Notes under the pieces: model-generated
Database searches by the model: none
The model's input: the letters and a program-made list of their open reading frames with translations, nothing else
What the model was told of the DNA's origin: nothing
Assembly (NCBI RefSeq): GCF_014656215.1
Contig: NZ_BNBZ01000040.1
Span: 1-64,000, forward strand
Reading direction: 5' to 3'
Origin: Streptomyces zaomyceticus
GTDB taxonomy: Bacteria; Actinomycetota; Actinomycetes; Streptomycetales; Streptomycetaceae
Length of the DNA: 64,000 nucleotides
Shown: positions 29,034-37,001 of the stretch, one piece after another
Numbering within the stretch: position 1 is the stretch's first letter
Layout of the letters: each line of letters starts with the position of its first letter
Translations under genes and position numbers: made by a program

Positions 29034-29663
29034 ATGAGCATGCTCACTCCCCCCGGAATGGGCGGAAAGTACCGCATCACAGGGGACACCTACCCCCGCA
29101 TGCGCCGCCCGCGGCGCCGTCGCAGGATCGTCCTCGCGGCCGCGGCCGCCGTGGTCGTGCTCGGCGCGGCCGGCTGGGGCACGCTCCAGCTCGTCGACGT
29201 CTTCTCGGGCGACGAGGGCAGGAAGGCGACGGCCGGCAAACAGGCCGACTGCAAACCCGCGCCCAAGCCGACGGCCCCGCCCGCGGCCGCCCTTCCCAAG
29301 CCCGCCCAGATCACGGTCAACGTCTACAACGCGACTCCGCGCAGCGGCCTCGCCAAGACGACCGCGGACGAGCTCAAGAAGCGCGGCTTCAAGATCGGCA
29401 AGGTGGGGAACGCGCCCACCGCCTACGACAAGAAGGTCCCCGGCACCGGCCTGCTGCTCGGCGCCACCACCGCCACCAAGGGCACCTTCCCGGTCCTCGG
29501 CACCCAGCTGAAGGGCGCCACGACCAAGACCGACACCCGGGGCACGGCGGACGTGGACCTGATCATCGGGACCGCCTTCAAGAACCTGGCGCCGAAAACG
29601 ACGGCGGACGCGGCCCTGGTCGCCCTGACCAAGCCCGCACCCGTACCGACCGGAAAGTGCTGA
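29034..29663 (+). CDS. LytR C-terminal domain protein, membrane-anchored
   Basis: A 209-residue protein. A short cytoplasmic part with a basic RMRRPRRRRR stretch is followed by one membrane helix at about residues 33-55, a Lys/Pro/Ala linker and a LytR_C domain at about 95-180 (ITVNVYNATPRSGLAKTTADELKKRGFKIG). The single pass puts the domain outside the cell. LytR_C domains are linked to cell-envelope assembly. A second ATG at 29040 is possible. It converges with upp. Confidence 0.87.
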   Translation: MSMLTPPGMGGKYRITGDTYPRMRRPRRRRRIVLAAAAAVVVLGAAGWGTLQLVDVFSGDEGRKATAGKQADCKPAPKPTAPPAAALPKPAQITVNVYNATPRSGLAKTTADELKKRGFKIGKVGNAPTAYDKKVPGTGLLLGATTATKGTFPVLGTQLKGATTKTDTRGTADVDLIIGTAFKNLAPKTTADAALVALTKPAPVPTGKC

Positions 29664-29712
29664 GGGTCGCCGAGGTCCCCGCAGGGGACCTGATCCGCCG
29701 GGCCGGCTGAGG

Positions 29713-29830
29713 CCTGCTCGGCGGAGCCGGCGGTGTCTTGTTCGGCGGAGCCGGCCGTGTCTTATTCGGCGGAGCCGGCTGTGCCTTATTCGGCGGAGCC
29801 GGCCGTGTCTTATTCGGCGGAGCCGTACAT
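29713..29830. repeat. 24-bp tandem array duplicating the 3' end of upp
   Basis: Five units start at 29713, 29737, 29761, 29785 and 29809, 24 bases each. The core on the plus strand is CTTATTCGGCGGAGCCGGCC. The last unit is the 3' end of upp itself: read on the minus strand it encodes GSAE and the TAA stop. The unit is eight codons, so the extra copies keep frame; copies two to four positions out also read GSAE-stop or GSAE-Gln. Confidence 0.9.
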
Positions 29831-30445
29831 GCGGTCGCCCGCGTCGCCGAGGCCCGGGACGATGTAGCCGTTCTCGTTGAGGCGCTCGTCGACCGAGGCC
29901 GTCACGACGGTGACCGGGGTGCCCGCGAGCTCCCGCTCCATGACCTCGACGCCCTCCGGGGCGGCGAGGAGCACGACCGCGGTCACGTCGTCCGCGCCAC
30001 GCTTGATGAGCTCCTGGATCGCCGCGACCAGCGTGCCGCCGGTCGCCAGCATCGGGTCCAGGACGTACACCTGGCGGCCCGAGAGGTCCTCCGGCATCCG
30101 CGTGGCGTAGGTCGACGCCTCGAGCGTCTCCTCGTTGCGGATCATGCCGAGGAAGCCGACCTCGGCGGTCGGCAGCAGCCGGACCATTCCGTCGAGCATG
30201 CCGAGCCCGGCGCGCAGGATCGGGACCACCAGCGGACGCGGGTACGACAGCTTCACGCCGGTCGTGGGCGTCACGGGGGTCTCGATGTCGACCTGCTCGG
30301 TCCGGACGTCCCTGGTGGCCTCGTAGGCGAGCAGGGTGACCAGCTCGTCGGCGAGCCGACGGAAGGTCGCGGAATCCGTGCGCTTGTCGCGCAGCGTGGT
30401 GAGCTTGTGGGCGACCAGCGGGTGATCGACGACGTGGAGACGCAT
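29810..30445 (-). CDS. upp: Uracil phosphoribosyltransferase
   Basis: A 211-residue enzyme that converts uracil and PRPP to UMP in pyrimidine salvage. Motifs are YPRPLVVPILRAGLGMLDGM in the first half, the PRPP loop VYVLDPMLATGGT, and the uracil-binding C-terminus NENGYIVPGLGDAGDRMYG. Length and ends match the family. The final codons form the terminal copy of a 24-base tandem array. As I recall, upp sits near the tadA and sigF genes in S. coelicolor too. Confidence 0.95.
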   Translation of the reverse strand: MRLHVVDHPLVAHKLTTLRDKRTDSATFRRLADELVTLLAYEATRDVRTEQVDIETPVTPTTGVKLSYPRPLVVPILRAGLGMLDGMVRLLPTAEVGFLGMIRNEETLEASTYATRMPEDLSGRQVYVLDPMLATGGTLVAAIQELIKRGADDVTAVVLLAAPEGVEVMERELAGTPVTVVTASVDERLNENGYIVPGLGDAGDRMYGSAE

Positions 30446-30537
30446 GACTCAACAGTAGCCCGCCGAGCACTGGCGTCGACCCACGCCGCTGGGGGAAGGT
30501 GGGGGCACAGGGACCCAGCGATGGGGCGGAGTGACCC

Positions 30538-30747
30538 ATGCCCGACCTGGAAGAACCGGCCGAGGGCACCGCCGAGGGGGCGGGCCGGAAGCCGGCACCG
30601 GAGACCGACGCGGAGCGCCGCAGGCGCCGCGCCCAGTTCCTCCGCGAACTGAACGAGGCCAAGGCGCTGCGCGAGCGCGTGCAGCCGAGGCGCGCGCGAG
30701 CCGCCCGGATGCGCCAGGCCATGCGGATGAGGACCTTCCGCTGGTGA
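30538..30747 (+). CDS. Small basic conserved protein
   Basis: A 69-residue protein: an acidic/Gly-rich N-terminus, then an Arg/Lys/Glu-rich helical part DAERRRRRAQFLRELNEAKALRERV ending RMRTFRW. GGGGCGGAG lies upstream of the ATG. No domain is recognised. A similar small ORF upstream of the tadA pair is, from memory, common in Streptomyces. It could bind nucleic acid given its charge, but that is speculation. Confidence 0.65.
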   Translation: MPDLEEPAEGTAEGAGRKPAPETDAERRRRRAQFLRELNEAKALRERVQPRRARAARMRQAMRMRTFRW

Positions 30748-31272
30748 GAGGGCCGCCGGGGGCCCAACCCGGGCCCGCACGGACCGCACCACGGCCGCCC
30801 CCGGCCCGCACGGACCCCACCGGCGGCCGTCCCGGGCCCGTATCGGCCCCCCATCGGCCCGTGTCAGCCCGTGTCAGCCCGTCCACGGCCTCATGGCCCA
30901 TGTCGGCCCGTGTCAGCCCGTATCGGCCCCAGACCGGATACCGGCGCGTGCCCCCGGCCGCGCTCGGCCCGCACTCCCGGCATGTCCCCGGCCGTCCTCG
31001 GCCCGCGTCCCCGGCGTGCCCCGGCCGCCGCCGTACGGGTCCCTGGCCCGGACCCGGCCGGTCGCCCGGCGTCCCGGGCCCGTCCCGTTGTGCGCCCCCT
31101 GAGTGCGCCGGGGTCGCACGCCCACCCGATCGCGGGGTCGTTCAGACTGATGCACGACGCAAGAGCCGAAGACCTCTCCTGTCGGCGTCGTTTCTGTCAC
31201 GATGCCGATTGGGCGGGGCGTCAGCAGCGCACCGCCGGATCGTCACACCTCTGATCAGTGGGAGAGAGTCAG
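30748..31272. repeat. Non-coding stretch with degenerate CGGCCCGTGTCAGCCC repeats
   Basis: No credible gene is seen in this interval. About 30838-30945 carries repeated CGGCCCGTGTCAGCCCGT-type units, and related CCCGGCC-rich sequence continues to about 31100. The last 150 bases before the tadA-associated gene are less repetitive and should hold its promoter. The open frames here are in low-complexity sequence and overlap each other. Confidence 0.6.
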
Positions 31273-31806
31273 GTGTACTTCGCCGCACTGCTCGCGCGCA
31301 CCGAAGACGGGTGGGAAGCGAGCGACACGGAGCTCGACGACGTGGAGACCCTGTCGGATCTGACCGAGCTCGCCCGCGAGTCCTCGGACGACGACACGGT
31401 GATCGTCTTCATCGAGCAGGAGGACGCGTGGTTCGGGATCGTGCGGATCGAGGGTGAGGAAGACCCTCGCATCTACGTCTCGGACGGCGCCGCCGCCGCC
31501 CGTTCCTCGTACGGGGAGATCCTCACCCGGGAGATCCTCGGCGACGACCTGGACGACATCGTCGACGAGCTCGAGTCGCTGGACCTGGACGGCACGGAGG
31601 ACGGAGAGCCGCTTGCCGACGACACGGACGACGACGAGGAGACGGGCGTCGCCGCCGAGGCCGTGCCGGCCGCTCCGGTCGGCGACCGGCTGATCCTCGC
31701 GGACCTCGGCATGCCGCCGGCCGATCTGATGGCGCTCGAGAGCGACGCACTCGCGGAGATCGCGGACGCGCTGGGGGCCGCCGAGGTCCTGGAGGCCGTC
31801 CGCTAG
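31273..31806 (+). CDS. tRNA adenosine deaminase-associated protein
   Basis: About 177 residues, very acidic. The N-terminal YFAALLARTEDGWEASDTELDDVETLSDLTELARE is the conserved family start, followed by an Asp/Glu-rich middle and GDRLILADLGMPPADLMALESDALAEIADALGAAEVLEAV. It is found directly upstream of tadA in actinobacteria and carries that name by linkage only. I chose GTG 31273 with GGGAGAG about nine bases upstream; GTG 31258 adds five residues. Its stop overlaps the tadA start by one base. Confidence 0.87.
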   Translation: MYFAALLARTEDGWEASDTELDDVETLSDLTELARESSDDDTVIVFIEQEDAWFGIVRIEGEEDPRIYVSDGAAAARSSYGEILTREILGDDLDDIVDELESLDLDGTEDGEPLADDTDDDEETGVAAEAVPAAPVGDRLILADLGMPPADLMALESDALAEIADALGAAEVLEAVR

Positions 31807-32297
31807 TGGCACGCGCTGTACCTGTCGTACCTGTTCCCGACCCCGTTCGGGACCCCTGGCGGGACGCCATGCGGCTCGCCCTCGCCGAGGCCGACGCGGC
31901 CGTGCCGGCCGGTGACGTACCGGTCGGAGCGGTCGTGCTCGGCCCCGACGGCGCGGTGCTCGCCCGCGGGCACAACGAACGCGAGGCCACCGGAGACCCC
32001 ACCGCGCACGCCGAGGTGCTCGCCCTGCGCCGGGCGGCCGCGGCGACCGGGGAGTGGCGTCTGACGGGCTGCACGCTGGTCGTGACGCTGGAGCCGTGCG
32101 TGATGTGCGCGGGCGCGCTCGTCCAGTCGCGGGTCGAGCGGGTGGTGTTCGGCGCACCGGACGAGAAGGCGGGCGCGACCGGCTCGCTCTGGGACCTCGT
32201 CCGGGACCGCCGGCTCAACCACCGTCCCGAGGTGATCCAGGGCGTCCTCGGCGACGAGTGCGCGGAGCAGTTGACGGCCTTCTTCCGCACCCGCTGA
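31806..32297 (+). CDS. tadA: tRNA adenosine(34) deaminase
   Basis: A 163-residue zinc deaminase that makes inosine at the wobble position of tRNA-Arg(ACG). The catalytic HAEV motif (zinc His and proton-shuttling Glu) and the zinc cysteines in EPCVMCAGAL are both present. The substrate-contact strand VVFGAPDEKAGATGSL also matches TadA. It is translationally coupled to the preceding associated protein. It is essential in most bacteria. Confidence 0.94.
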   Translation: MARAVPVVPVPDPVRDPWRDAMRLALAEADAAVPAGDVPVGAVVLGPDGAVLARGHNEREATGDPTAHAEVLALRRAAAATGEWRLTGCTLVVTLEPCVMCAGALVQSRVERVVFGAPDEKAGATGSLWDLVRDRRLNHRPEVIQGVLGDECAEQLTAFFRTR

Positions 32298-32352
32298 CCT
32301 GCTGCGGGATACGGATTTCATCGCAGCGCGAGTTTCGGCTAAGCTCTCTCTC

Positions 32353-32437
32353 GGTAGCGTGTCCGAGCGGCCGAAGGAGCTCGCCTCGAAAGCGAGTGTG
32401 GGGAAACTCACCGAGGGTTCAAATCCCTCCGCTACCG
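32353..32437 (+). tRNA. tRNA-Ser(CGA)
   Basis: An 85-base tRNA with acceptor arms GGTAGCG and CGCTACC and discriminator G. The anticodon stem is CTCGC/GCGAG with loop CTCGAAA, so the anticodon is CGA, reading UCG. A long variable arm (TGTGGGGAAACTCACC region) and the T-arm GAGGGTTCAAATCCCTC confirm a serine class II tRNA. CCA is not encoded. A strong hairpin follows. Confidence 0.96.
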
Positions 32438-32442
32438 CTTCA

Positions 32443-32474
32443 GAAGGGCCCGACGCATCAGCGTCGGGCCCTTC
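32443..32474 (+). terminator. Terminator after tRNA-Ser
   Basis: Perfect 14-base arms, GAAGGGCCCGACGC and GCGTCGGGCCCTTC, enclose the loop ATCA, starting six bases after the tRNA. Confidence 0.85.
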
Positions 32475-32917
32475 GGCGTATCCCGTTCGGCTCTCTGCGG
32501 CTCCCCTGCCGCTCCCCCGCCGTCGACCGCACTCGGCCGCCGCCCCGACGGCCCCCGGCCGCCTCGGCGCCGCCCCGTACGGGAAAGGCCCCGGCGCGCT
32601 CGGGGCGCGGCCGGGGCCTTCTCCGTAGGACGGGGGGAGCGGCATCGGGGGGACAAGCCGCTCCCCCCGATGAGAACCGGTCCTCCAAGTCCTGCGCCGC
32701 GCTCAGGGGGGAAGCGCGCGACGCGGACCCCGCAGTGCGGGCCGGTTCCGACGAGCCCTCGGGATTCCTGCCAGATCCCCCGGGCTCGACATCCATCCTG
32801 CTCGGCCGTCACCCTTCCGGGGGGCGGCAAAAGGCCTCGATCTCCGGGCCCTTGGTCCATAAAGGCTCGGTTAGAGTGGCGCGGTCGTACGGCGGGGGAA
32901 CTGGGGAGGGCTGGGCA
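32475..32917. other. Non-coding interval with a second hairpin
   Basis: I see no gene in these 440 bases. A hairpin with arms AAGGCCCCGGC (32585-32595) and GCCGGGGCCTT (32610-32620) could act as a terminator on either strand. The stretch from about 32850, with CCATAAAGGCTCGGTTAGAG, is the likely promoter region of the next small gene. Confidence 0.55.
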
Positions 32918-33082
32918 ATGGTGCAAGCGAAGAAGGTCGCGCTGTACGCGGTCGTGGTCTTTGTGCTGTACACGATCGTCACGTCCCCGGCCCGGGCCGC
33001 CGATCTCGTGCAGGTAGGGTTCGAGGGCATTTCCAGCGCCGCCCAGGGTGTCGGCGAGTTCATGACCGAACTCATCAACTAG
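32918..33082 (+). CDS. Small secreted or membrane protein
   Basis: A 54-residue ORF, MVQAKKVALYAVVVFVLYTI..., with a hydrophobic N-terminal segment (about residues 7-21), a small-residue SPARAAD site that could be cleaved, and an amphipathic rest ending GEFMTELIN. GGGGAGGG lies about ten bases before the ATG. The coding-like third positions and good ribosome site support it; the Dabb gene follows closely. Function unknown. Confidence 0.7.
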   Translation: MVQAKKVALYAVVVFVLYTIVTSPARAADLVQVGFEGISSAAQGVGEFMTELIN

Positions 33083-33092
33083 GAGCCCTTTC

Positions 33093-33386
33093 GTGATCCG
33101 CCATCTGGTCCTGTTCAAGCTCAACGACGGCGTCACGCGCGACGAGCCGCGTGTCGTCGCCGGTGTCGAGGCGTTCCGCGCTCTCGGCGACCAGATTCCG
33201 GAGCTCCGCTTCTGGGAGTGCGACTGGAACATCACGGACCGGCCGATCGCCTACGACTTCGCCATCAACTCGGCCGTCGAGGACAAGGGCGCGCTCCAGC
33301 GCTACCTGGACCACCCCGCGCACCAGGCCGGTGTCGCCCAGTGGCGCGAGTTCGCGACGTGGGTGATCGCGGACTACGCCTTCTAG
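33093..33386 (+). CDS. Dabb family (stress-responsive A/B barrel) protein
   Basis: A 97-residue protein with the Dabb domain signature: MIRHLVLFKLNDGV at the start, LRFWECDWNI and YDFAINSAVEDKGALQRYLDHPAHQAGV, then a final TWVIADY strand. Dabb domains form dimeric alpha-beta barrels seen in stress proteins and some cyclases. It starts with GTG 33093 after AGGAG. It is probably in one transcript with the preceding small gene; a terminator follows. Confidence 0.88.
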   Translation: MIRHLVLFKLNDGVTRDEPRVVAGVEAFRALGDQIPELRFWECDWNITDRPIAYDFAINSAVEDKGALQRYLDHPAHQAGVAQWREFATWVIADYAF

Positions 33387-33413
33387 GCCGTTCCGCCCCC
33401 AGGACACCGACTG

Positions 33414-33445
33414 GGCCCTCCGCCATCGAGGTGGGGGGCCTTTTT
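33414..33445 (+). terminator. Rho-independent terminator
   Basis: An 11-base stem, GGCCCTCCGCC with GGTGGGGGGCC (two G-U pairs), encloses loop ATCGA and is followed by TTTTT at 33441-33445, a textbook arrangement rare in this genome. Confidence 0.85.
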
Positions 33446-33615
33446 CGTGCGTGACTCCGTGCGTGACCTCCCCTTTTTCCGCCACTATGCCCTCAACACG
33501 TGGCTATGCGGTGCTTGCACACAGTGGACATGTCTTGTGATGCTATGACCGCTTTTGACGGATGAGTTGACCGTAGTTGACCCAGTCGACCAGCAAGACC
33601 AGCCAAAGGGGTGGC

Positions 33616-34467
33616 GTGAACGTGCCGGCCAGTACAGCGCCTCAGGTCCCGCCCCAGCACGAGGCAGGCGAGGCGGAGACCCCGCGCCCCCGCCCCCAGA
33701 GCACCCGCGGCGCCGACACCCGCGCCCTCACCCAGGTGCTCTTCGGGCAGCTCAAGAACCTGGAAGTGGGCACTCCGGAGCACCACCGGGTGCGCGGGGC
33801 CCTCATCGAGGCCAACCTCCCGCTCGTGCGGTACGCGGCGGCCCGCTTCCGCTCCCGCAACGAGCCGATGGAGGACGTCGTCCAGGTCGGCACCATCGGC
33901 CTCATCAACGCCATCGACCGCTTCGACCCGGACCGGGGCGTGCAGTTCCCCACCTTCGCCATGCCGACGGTCGTCGGCGAGATCAAGCGCTACTTCCGCG
34001 ACAACGTCCGCACCGTCCACGTGCCCCGCCGGCTGCACGAGCTCTGGGTCCAGGTGAACGGGGCCACCGAGGACCTGACGACCGCTCACGGCCGCTCCCC
34101 CACGACGGCGGAGATCGCCGAACGGCTGCGCATCGGGGAGGACGAGGTGCTCGCCTGCATCGAGGCCGGACGCTCGTACCACGCGACCTCCCTGGAGGCC
34201 GCGCAGGAGGGCGACGGGCTGCCCGGGCTGCTCGACCGGCTCGGCTACGAGGACCCCGCCCTGGCCGGTGTGGAGCACCGCGACCTCGTCCGGCATCTGC
34301 TCGTACAACTGCCCGAGCGGGAGCAGCGGATCCTGATGCTGCGCTACTACAGCAATCTGACCCAGTCCCAGATCAGTCAGGAACTCGGCGTCTCCCAGAT
34401 GCATGTGTCAAGGCTCCTCGCCCGCAGCTTCGCGCGTTTGAGATCCGCAAACAGAATCGAGGCGTAA
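33616..34467 (+). CDS. sigF: SigB/SigF/SigG-family RNA polymerase sigma factor (SigF-like)
   Basis: About 283 residues with region 2 (LIEANLPLVRYAAARFRSRNEPMEDVVQVGTIGLINAIDRFDPDRGVQFPTFAMPTVVGEIKRYFRD), region 3 and region 4 with a helix-turn-helix (TQSQISQELGVSQMHVSRLLARSF). This is the SigB/F/G group controlling sporulation and stress. I chose GTG 33616, preceded by AAAGGGG; TTG 33577 is an in-frame alternative. The name is assigned from the neighbourhood as I recall it in S. coelicolor (SCO4035), not from an alignment. Usually such factors are held by an anti-sigma factor; none is adjacent. Confidence 0.82.
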   Translation: MNVPASTAPQVPPQHEAGEAETPRPRPQSTRGADTRALTQVLFGQLKNLEVGTPEHHRVRGALIEANLPLVRYAAARFRSRNEPMEDVVQVGTIGLINAIDRFDPDRGVQFPTFAMPTVVGEIKRYFRDNVRTVHVPRRLHELWVQVNGATEDLTTAHGRSPTTAEIAERLRIGEDEVLACIEAGRSYHATSLEAAQEGDGLPGLLDRLGYEDPALAGVEHRDLVRHLLVQLPEREQRILMLRYYSNLTQSQISQELGVSQMHVSRLLARSFARLRSANRIEA

Positions 34468-34702
34468 CCGGAACGGGTAGACCGGTTCGGAGCAGTTCCG
34501 CGCCGCCCCAAATGCCTTGCACCCCTTGTTTCCTGCGGATATGCACCCTCGGCTTGTCGACAAGTCACTACAGCGTGTTGCCGACATGTGACATTCTGCT
34601 GGAACCGAGTTTGCCGCAGCCCCTCCGCCGGTATTCAGGTGGTGGCTGCGTTCCTCAGATGGTCGCGGCCACCGCGACCGTCCGCGACCTCAAGGGGGTG
34701 GC

Positions 34703-35608
34703 ATGTCCACAGAACTGGGCAGCTCGAAGGTGCTCACGCTCTCGCCCGTTCCCGTGCCCACGCAGACGACGGCGCCGACCGCGACCGACAGCGCGGAGGC
34801 CACGCCGCCGCCGATGGTCGTCACGTCGGGAGCCCTCGACACCCGCACCCTCTCGCGCTCCCTCTTCCTGAGGCTGCGCGCCCTCGACACCGAAGGCGCC
34901 GCCGCGGACAGCCCGGAGCGGACCTACGTCCGCGACACCCTCATCGAGCTCAACCTCCCCCTCGTGCGGTACGCGGCGGCCCGCTTCCGCTCCCGCAACG
35001 AGCCGATGGAGGACATCGTCCAGGTCGGCACCATCGGCCTGATCAAGGCGATCGACCGCTTCGACTGCGAACGGGGCGTGGAGTTCCCGACGTTCGCGAT
35101 GCCGACGGTCGTCGGCGAGATCAAGCGCTTCTTCCGCGACACCTCGTGGTCGGTCCGCGTCCCGCGCCGGCTCCAGGAACTGCGCCTCGCCCTCACCAAG
35201 GCCAGCGACGAGCTCGCGCAGAAGCTCGACCGCTCCCCCACCGTCCCCGAACTCGCCGCCGTGCTCGGGGTGTCGGAGGAGGACGTCGTCGACGGCCTCG
35301 CGGTGGGCAACGCGTACACGGCCTCCTCGCTCGACTCCCCCTCGCCCGAGGACGACGGCGGCGAGGGCTCCCTCGCCGACCGCCTCGGCTACGAGGACAC
35401 GGCGCTCGAAGGCGTCGAGTACCGCGAGTCGCTCAAGCCGCTGCTCGCCAAACTCCCGCCCCGGGAGCGGCAGATCATCATGCTGCGCTTCTTCGCCAAC
35501 ATGACCCAGTCGCAGATCGGCGAAGAGGTGGGCATCTCCCAGATGCACGTCTCGCGGCTGCTCACCCGCACCCTCGCCCAGCTCCGTGAGGGCCTCATCG
35601 CGGACTGA
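34703..35608 (+). CDS. sigN: SigB/SigF/SigG-family sigma factor (SigN-like)
   Basis: A 301-residue paralogue of the preceding sigma factor, nearly identical over region 2 (LIELNLPLVRYAAARFRSRNEPMEDIVQVGTIGLIKAIDRF) and close in region 4 (TQSQIGEEVGISQMHVSRLLTRTL). A Thr/Pro-rich N-terminus of about 40 residues differs from its neighbour. AAGGGGGTGGC precedes the ATG. About 235 bases separate the two genes, so separate promoters are likely. In S. coelicolor the gene next to sigF is sigN (SCO4034), linked to aerial hyphae and spores; I infer equivalence from position only. Confidence 0.78.
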   Translation: MSTELGSSKVLTLSPVPVPTQTTAPTATDSAEATPPPMVVTSGALDTRTLSRSLFLRLRALDTEGAAADSPERTYVRDTLIELNLPLVRYAAARFRSRNEPMEDIVQVGTIGLIKAIDRFDCERGVEFPTFAMPTVVGEIKRFFRDTSWSVRVPRRLQELRLALTKASDELAQKLDRSPTVPELAAVLGVSEEDVVDGLAVGNAYTASSLDSPSPEDDGGEGSLADRLGYEDTALEGVEYRESLKPLLAKLPPRERQIIMLRFFANMTQSQIGEEVGISQMHVSRLLTRTLAQLREGLIAD

Positions 35609-35658
35609 CTTCCGCGAAGGACTCCCTAGTTGACGGTTCGTCAGACACACTGGCGGCC

Positions 35659-36489
35659 ATGAGGCGAAGGAAGCCGGGACTCGTGGCGGTGGCGCTCTGC
35701 CTCGGCGGAGCGCTGACCGCCTGTGGCGGCGGAGGAGACGGCGAGGGGTACGCGGCGGTGGGCGCCGGCCCCTCTCCGAGAGGTGCGGCCACCCCCTCGG
35801 GCGCGGTCGCCCTGATCCCCCTGGACGGCCCCACGGCGAGCGGAACCACGTCCAGCACCTCGTCACCCGCGCCCACCCCGGATCCGGACGGGAGTCCCGA
35901 CCCGGGCCCAGGTCCGTCGTCGGCGGCCGGCACTTCCGGCGCGTCGGGCACCTCCGGGGCCTCCGGTACGGATTCGGGTACGGGTACGGGTACGGGGGCG
36001 AGTACGGGGGCGAGTACGGGTACGGGGTCACCCTCCGCGCCGGGCGGCACCGGCGGCTCCGCTCCGCGCCCCGGTGGCAGCACCCCTCCCCGTACCCCCG
36101 CACCGCCCTCCGGGCCCGCGCCCGGCACCGGTACACCGGCGCCCACCCCCACCCCGGCCCCTCCGGCCACGACCGCGCCCGGCCCCGCCGTCCTCACCGT
36201 CTCCGCGCCCGTTCTCGCGGACGGGGACCGGCGCTGGTGCGAGCGGGTGACCGTCACCTTCCGGAACAGCGGGGGAACGGCGGCCCGCTCGGGCACGGTC
36301 ACGTTCGCCACCCATGTCATCGGCGCCCTCGGCGTCGACTGGGCGACCCTCGTCTCCACCCAGCCCCTGCCCGGGCCGATCGCCGCCGGTTCCGCACGGA
36401 CGCAGACGTTCACCGTGTGCGTGGACTCGTGGCGGGTGCCGCTGGGGATGCGGATCGACACCCGGAAGGTCTCCGCCGACTGGCAGTGA
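35659..36489 (+). CDS. Putative lipoprotein with long low-complexity linker
   Basis: A 276-residue protein. The N-terminus has a lipobox LTAC (Cys near residue 22), so it is probably lipid-anchored outside. Residues about 55-180 are Pro/Ser/Thr/Gly-rich with TGTGTG- and AST-type repeats. The last 95 residues form a compact domain with two cysteines (RRWCERVTVTFRN and FTVCVDSWR) that resembles a small immunoglobulin-like or carbohydrate-binding fold (weak impression). It follows the sigma gene by 50 bases but looks separate. Function unknown. Confidence 0.75.
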   Translation: MRRRKPGLVAVALCLGGALTACGGGGDGEGYAAVGAGPSPRGAATPSGAVALIPLDGPTASGTTSSTSSPAPTPDPDGSPDPGPGPSSAAGTSGASGTSGASGTDSGTGTGTGASTGASTGTGSPSAPGGTGGSAPRPGGSTPPRTPAPPSGPAPGTGTPAPTPTPAPPATTAPGPAVLTVSAPVLADGDRRWCERVTVTFRNSGGTAARSGTVTFATHVIGALGVDWATLVSTQPLPGPIAAGSARTQTFTVCVDSWRVPLGMRIDTRKVSADWQ

Positions 36490-36505
36490 GGGGCGGGAAA
36501 AGAAC

Positions 36506-36542
36506 GGTGGGCCGGGTCCGCTCGCTGCGGATCCGGCCCACC
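36506..36542. terminator. Hairpin between convergent genes
   Basis: Arms GGTGGGCCGGGTCCGC and GCGGATCCGGCCCACC pair with one mismatch around loop TCGCT. It is placed after the lipoprotein stop and before the convergent small-protein stop, so it could serve both. Confidence 0.75.
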
Positions 36543-36568
36543 CGGGGCTTGGAGGGGGGACGGGGCGG

Positions 36569-36811
36569 TCAGCCCAGGGCCAGCCAGGCGACGGCCGCCA
36601 GGACGACGATCACCGCGACCACTCCCACGATCAGGCCGACCTTCGGGCCGCCCGACGACGTGGCCGCGGCCTGCGGCTGCCGCTGCTGCGGGGCGCCCTC
36701 GTCGACGAAGGCGCGGAACATCTGCGTGTTGCCGGCGGGGTCGTAACCCTCGGGGCCCTGACCCTGAGGGTTCTGGCCCTGGCCGTACGGTGCTTGGGGG
36801 TTGTGTGCCAT
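36569..36811 (-). CDS. Small tail-anchored membrane protein
   Basis: An 80-residue protein: a Gln/Pro/Gly-rich N-terminus (HNPQAPYGQGQNPQGQGPEGYD), a short segment NTQMFRAFVDEGAP that recurs in actinobacterial proteins, and one C-terminal hydrophobic helix (VGLIVGVVAVIVVLAAVAWLAL). It is likely a single-pass membrane protein with the polar part in the cytoplasm. Function unknown. The start at 36811 is the only sensible ATG. Confidence 0.75.
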   Translation of the reverse strand: MAHNPQAPYGQGQNPQGQGPEGYDPAGNTQMFRAFVDEGAPQQRQPQAAATSSGGPKVGLIVGVVAVIVVLAAVAWLALG

Positions 36812-36948
36812 GGGCCAGGACCCTAGCGAAGTCGGGGTGACGGGCCCAAGCCCGGCTCCCCCGGTCACGGCTCCGGGGGGCGGCTCGGGGCCCCTGGGCC
36901 TCCTTTGCCGATTCTTTAGCGCCGTTTGACCGATTTAGTTTGCCTGGA

Positions 36949-36972
36949 GCAACCATCCATCTCTATGGTTGC
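36949..36972. promoter_or_regulatory. MarR-type operator
   Basis: A perfect inverted repeat has arms GCAACCAT (36949-36956) and ATGGTTGC (36965-36972) with an 8-base spacer. A further CTAAGCAAC lies just downstream. It sits 30 bases before the MarR start and fits autoregulation and control of the MFS gene in the same transcript. Confidence 0.8.
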
Positions 36973-37001
36973 CCTAAGCAACAACATCTCTGGAGTGCCC
37001 G

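Noticed and set aside
29713..29830. CRISPR-like array at the upp 3' end
   Set aside because: Units abut with no spacers between them and there are no cas genes; it is a tandem repeat.
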